Below are positions 5,688 to 6,820 of a DNA stretch of 6,820 nt, piece after piece. A program made the position numbers and the translations under genes. Source of the DNA: Acidimicrobiia bacterium (GTDB taxonomy: Bacteria; Actinomycetota; Acidimicrobiia; IMCC26256; JAENVU01); contig JAENVU010000259.1 of assembly GCA_016650415.1 (NCBI GenBank), forward strand, positions 1 to 6,820, read 5' to 3'. A model generated the notes under the pieces. That model searched no databases. It was not told where the DNA came from and saw nothing but the letters and a program-made list of their open reading frames with translations. Position 1 is the first letter of the stretch. Each line of letters begins with the position of its first letter.

Positions 5688-6728
5688 CTACGCGCCGGCG
5701 GTGAGGCGCGCGGCGGCACGTTGGGCGGCCACCCGTTCGGCCATCTCGGCCGCGAGCCGCAACGAGCGTTCCGCCTGCGACACGCCGTGGTTGGCCAGCC
5801 CGCAGGCCGGCGTGATGATCGCCTGGCTGCGGAGCCGGAGCGGTTCGCACCCGCGGCGGGTCAGTTCGCACCAGGTCGCCACCAGCTCACGCCAGAGCGG
5901 CTCGGGTGACTCACCGATCGGACGGTCGGTCGGCACCGCGCCCCACGCGATCCACCCATCGGCATCGATATGACGCACCAACGTGCCGACGTGATCGACC
6001 AACCGCGTCGACACCGGCAGGCCGAGCACCATCGGACCGGCTTCGAACGCGAGCCGCACGTCGCCATCGCCGCAGACGTGGATACCGGTCTCGACCGAAC
6101 TCGCGGCCAGCGCGCTCGACAGCAGATCGATCGCGTCCTCCCGCTCGATCGGGGCCTCGTCGCGCGTCCACAGCACCAGCGCGGGTTCGTCGAGGAAGAT
6201 CAACGGACGCGCGCCGCGCAACCGGGTCGCGAGCAGGTCTTCGAGGGCGCCGAGCCACATCTCCACCGTTTCCAGCGCCCGTTCGAACGCGACGGCGGGT
6301 CCGAGCCCGGCGCGCAGGAGAGCAGTCCCCAGCGTCAACGGACCGACGACCTGCGCCTTGACTCGCGGGATCGGCGCTGCTGAGAGTGCCGCAGCGTCGA
6401 GGAATCCCAGAATGCCCGCGTGCGACTCCATCGTGAAGCGAACGTCGAGCGGTTCCCCGACCCGATCGGGATCGACGATCAGCGAGCCATCGGGCGCGAT
6501 CGTGACCTCGGGAAGCGCGTTGGCCCACTGCGCGACCACACCTTCCGCGGGCACCGCCATTTGCGGAATCGCGGGCAGGTGAGGATGGACGCGCAAGACC
6601 AACTCGGCGGCGGCAGCAGCGTCCGTGAACGGCACACTCCCGATTCCCGTCGCCAACCCCGTAGGGAACACTCCACCGTGCAGGCTGTGGGACATTCGGT
6701 TCGTAGTATACGAACGCCTCTTTCGCAC
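5688..6728 (-). CDS. Single-domain MetE-like (UROD/MetE superfamily) protein
   Basis: TIM-barrel protein related to the C-terminal catalytic half of cobalamin-independent methionine synthase. It opens with the GIGSVPF signature (residues 29-34 of the listed form), as in MetE-type C-terminal domains. It has FLDEPAL at 178-184, an HxC zinc-ligand pair at H217 and C219, and the late TPACG with C309. At 335-346 residues it lacks the whole N-terminal half of a roughly 750-residue MetE. The Glu expected as another zinc ligand after the HxC is not evident: the matching strand reads MVLGLPVS. The substrate is therefore open: a folate-independent core methionine synthase or another thiol methyltransferase are options. 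A homologue directly precedes ligA in mycobacteria, as I recall. The listed start is GTG 6728. I prefer ATG 6695 (335 residues), because a near-consensus -10 lies inside the extension, nine bases before that ATG. Conserved sequence begins only after residue 20. Confidence 0.88.
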   Translation of the reverse strand: MRKRRSYTTNRMSHSLHGGVFPTGLATGIGSVPFTDAAAAAELVLRVHPHLPAIPQMAVPAEGVVAQWANALPEVTIAPDGSLIVDPDRVGEPLDVRFTMESHAGILGFLDAAALSAAPIPRVKAQVVGPLTLGTALLRAGLGPAVAFERALETVEMWLGALEDLLATRLRGARPLIFLDEPALVLWTRDEAPIEREDAIDLLSSALAASSVETGIHVCGDGDVRLAFEAGPMVLGLPVSTRLVDHVGTLVRHIDADGWIAWGAVPTDRPIGESPEPLWRELVATWCELTRRGCEPLRLRSQAIITPACGLANHGVSQAERSLRLAAEMAERVAAQRAAARLTAGA

Positions 6729-6735
6729 TCTTCAA
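6696..6735 (-). promoter_or_regulatory. Promoter of the MetE-like/ligA cluster, near-leaderless
   Basis: On the minus strand TATACT (6710-6705) is the best -10 match in the window. TTGAAG (6735-6730) is a partial -35 at a long 19-bp spacing. The -10 ends nine bases before ATG 6695, so transcription would start within about three bases of that ATG. This contradicts the longer GTG 6728 start, whose first codons would lie upstream of the transcript. The -10 is also covered by a palindrome. Confidence 0.5.
6699..6715. promoter_or_regulatory. 17-bp palindrome over the -10, candidate operator
   Basis: GTTCGTA and TACGAAC form perfect 7-bp arms around a GTA spacer. The element covers the TATACT -10 of the MetE-like gene and lies between two divergent genes. 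A dimeric regulator bound here would block RNA polymerase. I cannot name the regulator. Confidence 0.4.
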
Positions 6736-6755
6736 AGCGAGCGCATTTCACCTCG

Positions 6756-6820
6756 ATGAACAACTGGGCGCTGCGCGCACTCTGGATCAGCCTGCCGGTC
6801 ACTGCGGGAGCGGCGTTCGC
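6756..6820 (+). CDS. Start of a plus-strand gene, probable membrane protein (partial)
   Basis: ATG 6756 opens a frame that runs to the window edge with 21 complete codons. It reads MNNWALRALW and continues with ISLPVTAGAAF. A few polar residues and one Arg lead into a hydrophobic stretch, as at the N-terminus of a membrane protein or transporter. The start lies 60 bp from the preferred start of the divergent MetE-like gene. No clear Shine-Dalgarno or TAnnnT motif precedes it. The function cannot be told from this fragment, and chance openness in GC-rich DNA remains possible. Confidence 0.5.
   Translation, partial: MNNWALRALWISLPVTAGAAF

Noticed and set aside
6699..6715. SOS (LexA) box reading of the palindrome
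   Set aside because: The half-sites point the opposite way to the actinobacterial CGAAC-N4-GTTCG box, and it is an inverted rather than direct GTTC repeat, so it does not fit the alphaproteobacterial form either.
5688..6728. Annotation as full cobalamin-independent methionine synthase metE
   Set aside because: The protein is half the length of MetE, lacks the N-terminal domain, and one metal ligand is not evident.
1..6820. CRISPR array, prophage, insertion sequence or defence island
   Set aside because: No spaced direct repeats, transposase, integrase, terminal inverted repeats or nuclease/effector genes are visible. The content is ordinary housekeeping and envelope genes.

Overview
The window is high-GC chromosomal DNA with long spurious antisense ORFs, actinobacterial-type gene content and several start codons that look leaderless. 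A single-domain MetE-like gene directly upstream of ligA, as I recall it in mycobacteria (Rv3015c-Rv3014c), a PASTA Ser/Thr kinase and a HadA/HadB-like dehydratase pair all point to Actinomycetota. A non-mycolate lineage such as Acidimicrobiia is possible, but that placement is inference. I see no transposase, integrase, phage gene, CRISPR array, tRNA or rRNA.

Layout, left to right. 1-223 holds no gene I can support, only a small hairpin. 224-2095 (minus) encodes a membrane-anchored Ser/Thr kinase with four extracytoplasmic PASTA repeats. Divergent from it, 2163-2717 (plus) encodes a small single-pass membrane protein with a probable Ig-like outer domain. Its stop lies 11 bp from the stop of a convergent leftward cluster. 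In transcription order that cluster is a MetE-like protein (6728-5688, probable true start 6695), the NAD-dependent DNA ligase LigA (5636-3597), a HadA-like dehydratase subunit (3594-3136) and a HadB-like dehydratase subunit (3139-2729). At the right edge the first 21 codons of a plus-strand gene, probably a membrane protein, begin at 6756.

The genes cover separate housekeeping jobs: envelope signalling (kinase), methyl or one-carbon chemistry (MetE-like, substrate uncertain), replication and repair (LigA), and acyl-chain dehydration (the HadA/HadB-like pair). The tightest link is translational. The last codons of ligA carry the ribosome binding site of the hadA-like gene, and the hadA-like and hadB-like genes overlap at stop and start. 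The first genes of likely transcription units instead carry a TAnnnT motif 7-9 nt before the ATG and no Shine-Dalgarno sequence, which fits leaderless mRNAs.

I found no convincing previously undescribed system. The most useful leads are the palindrome over the MetE-like promoter, the altered metal site of that protein, and the kinase/Ig-like divergent pair.
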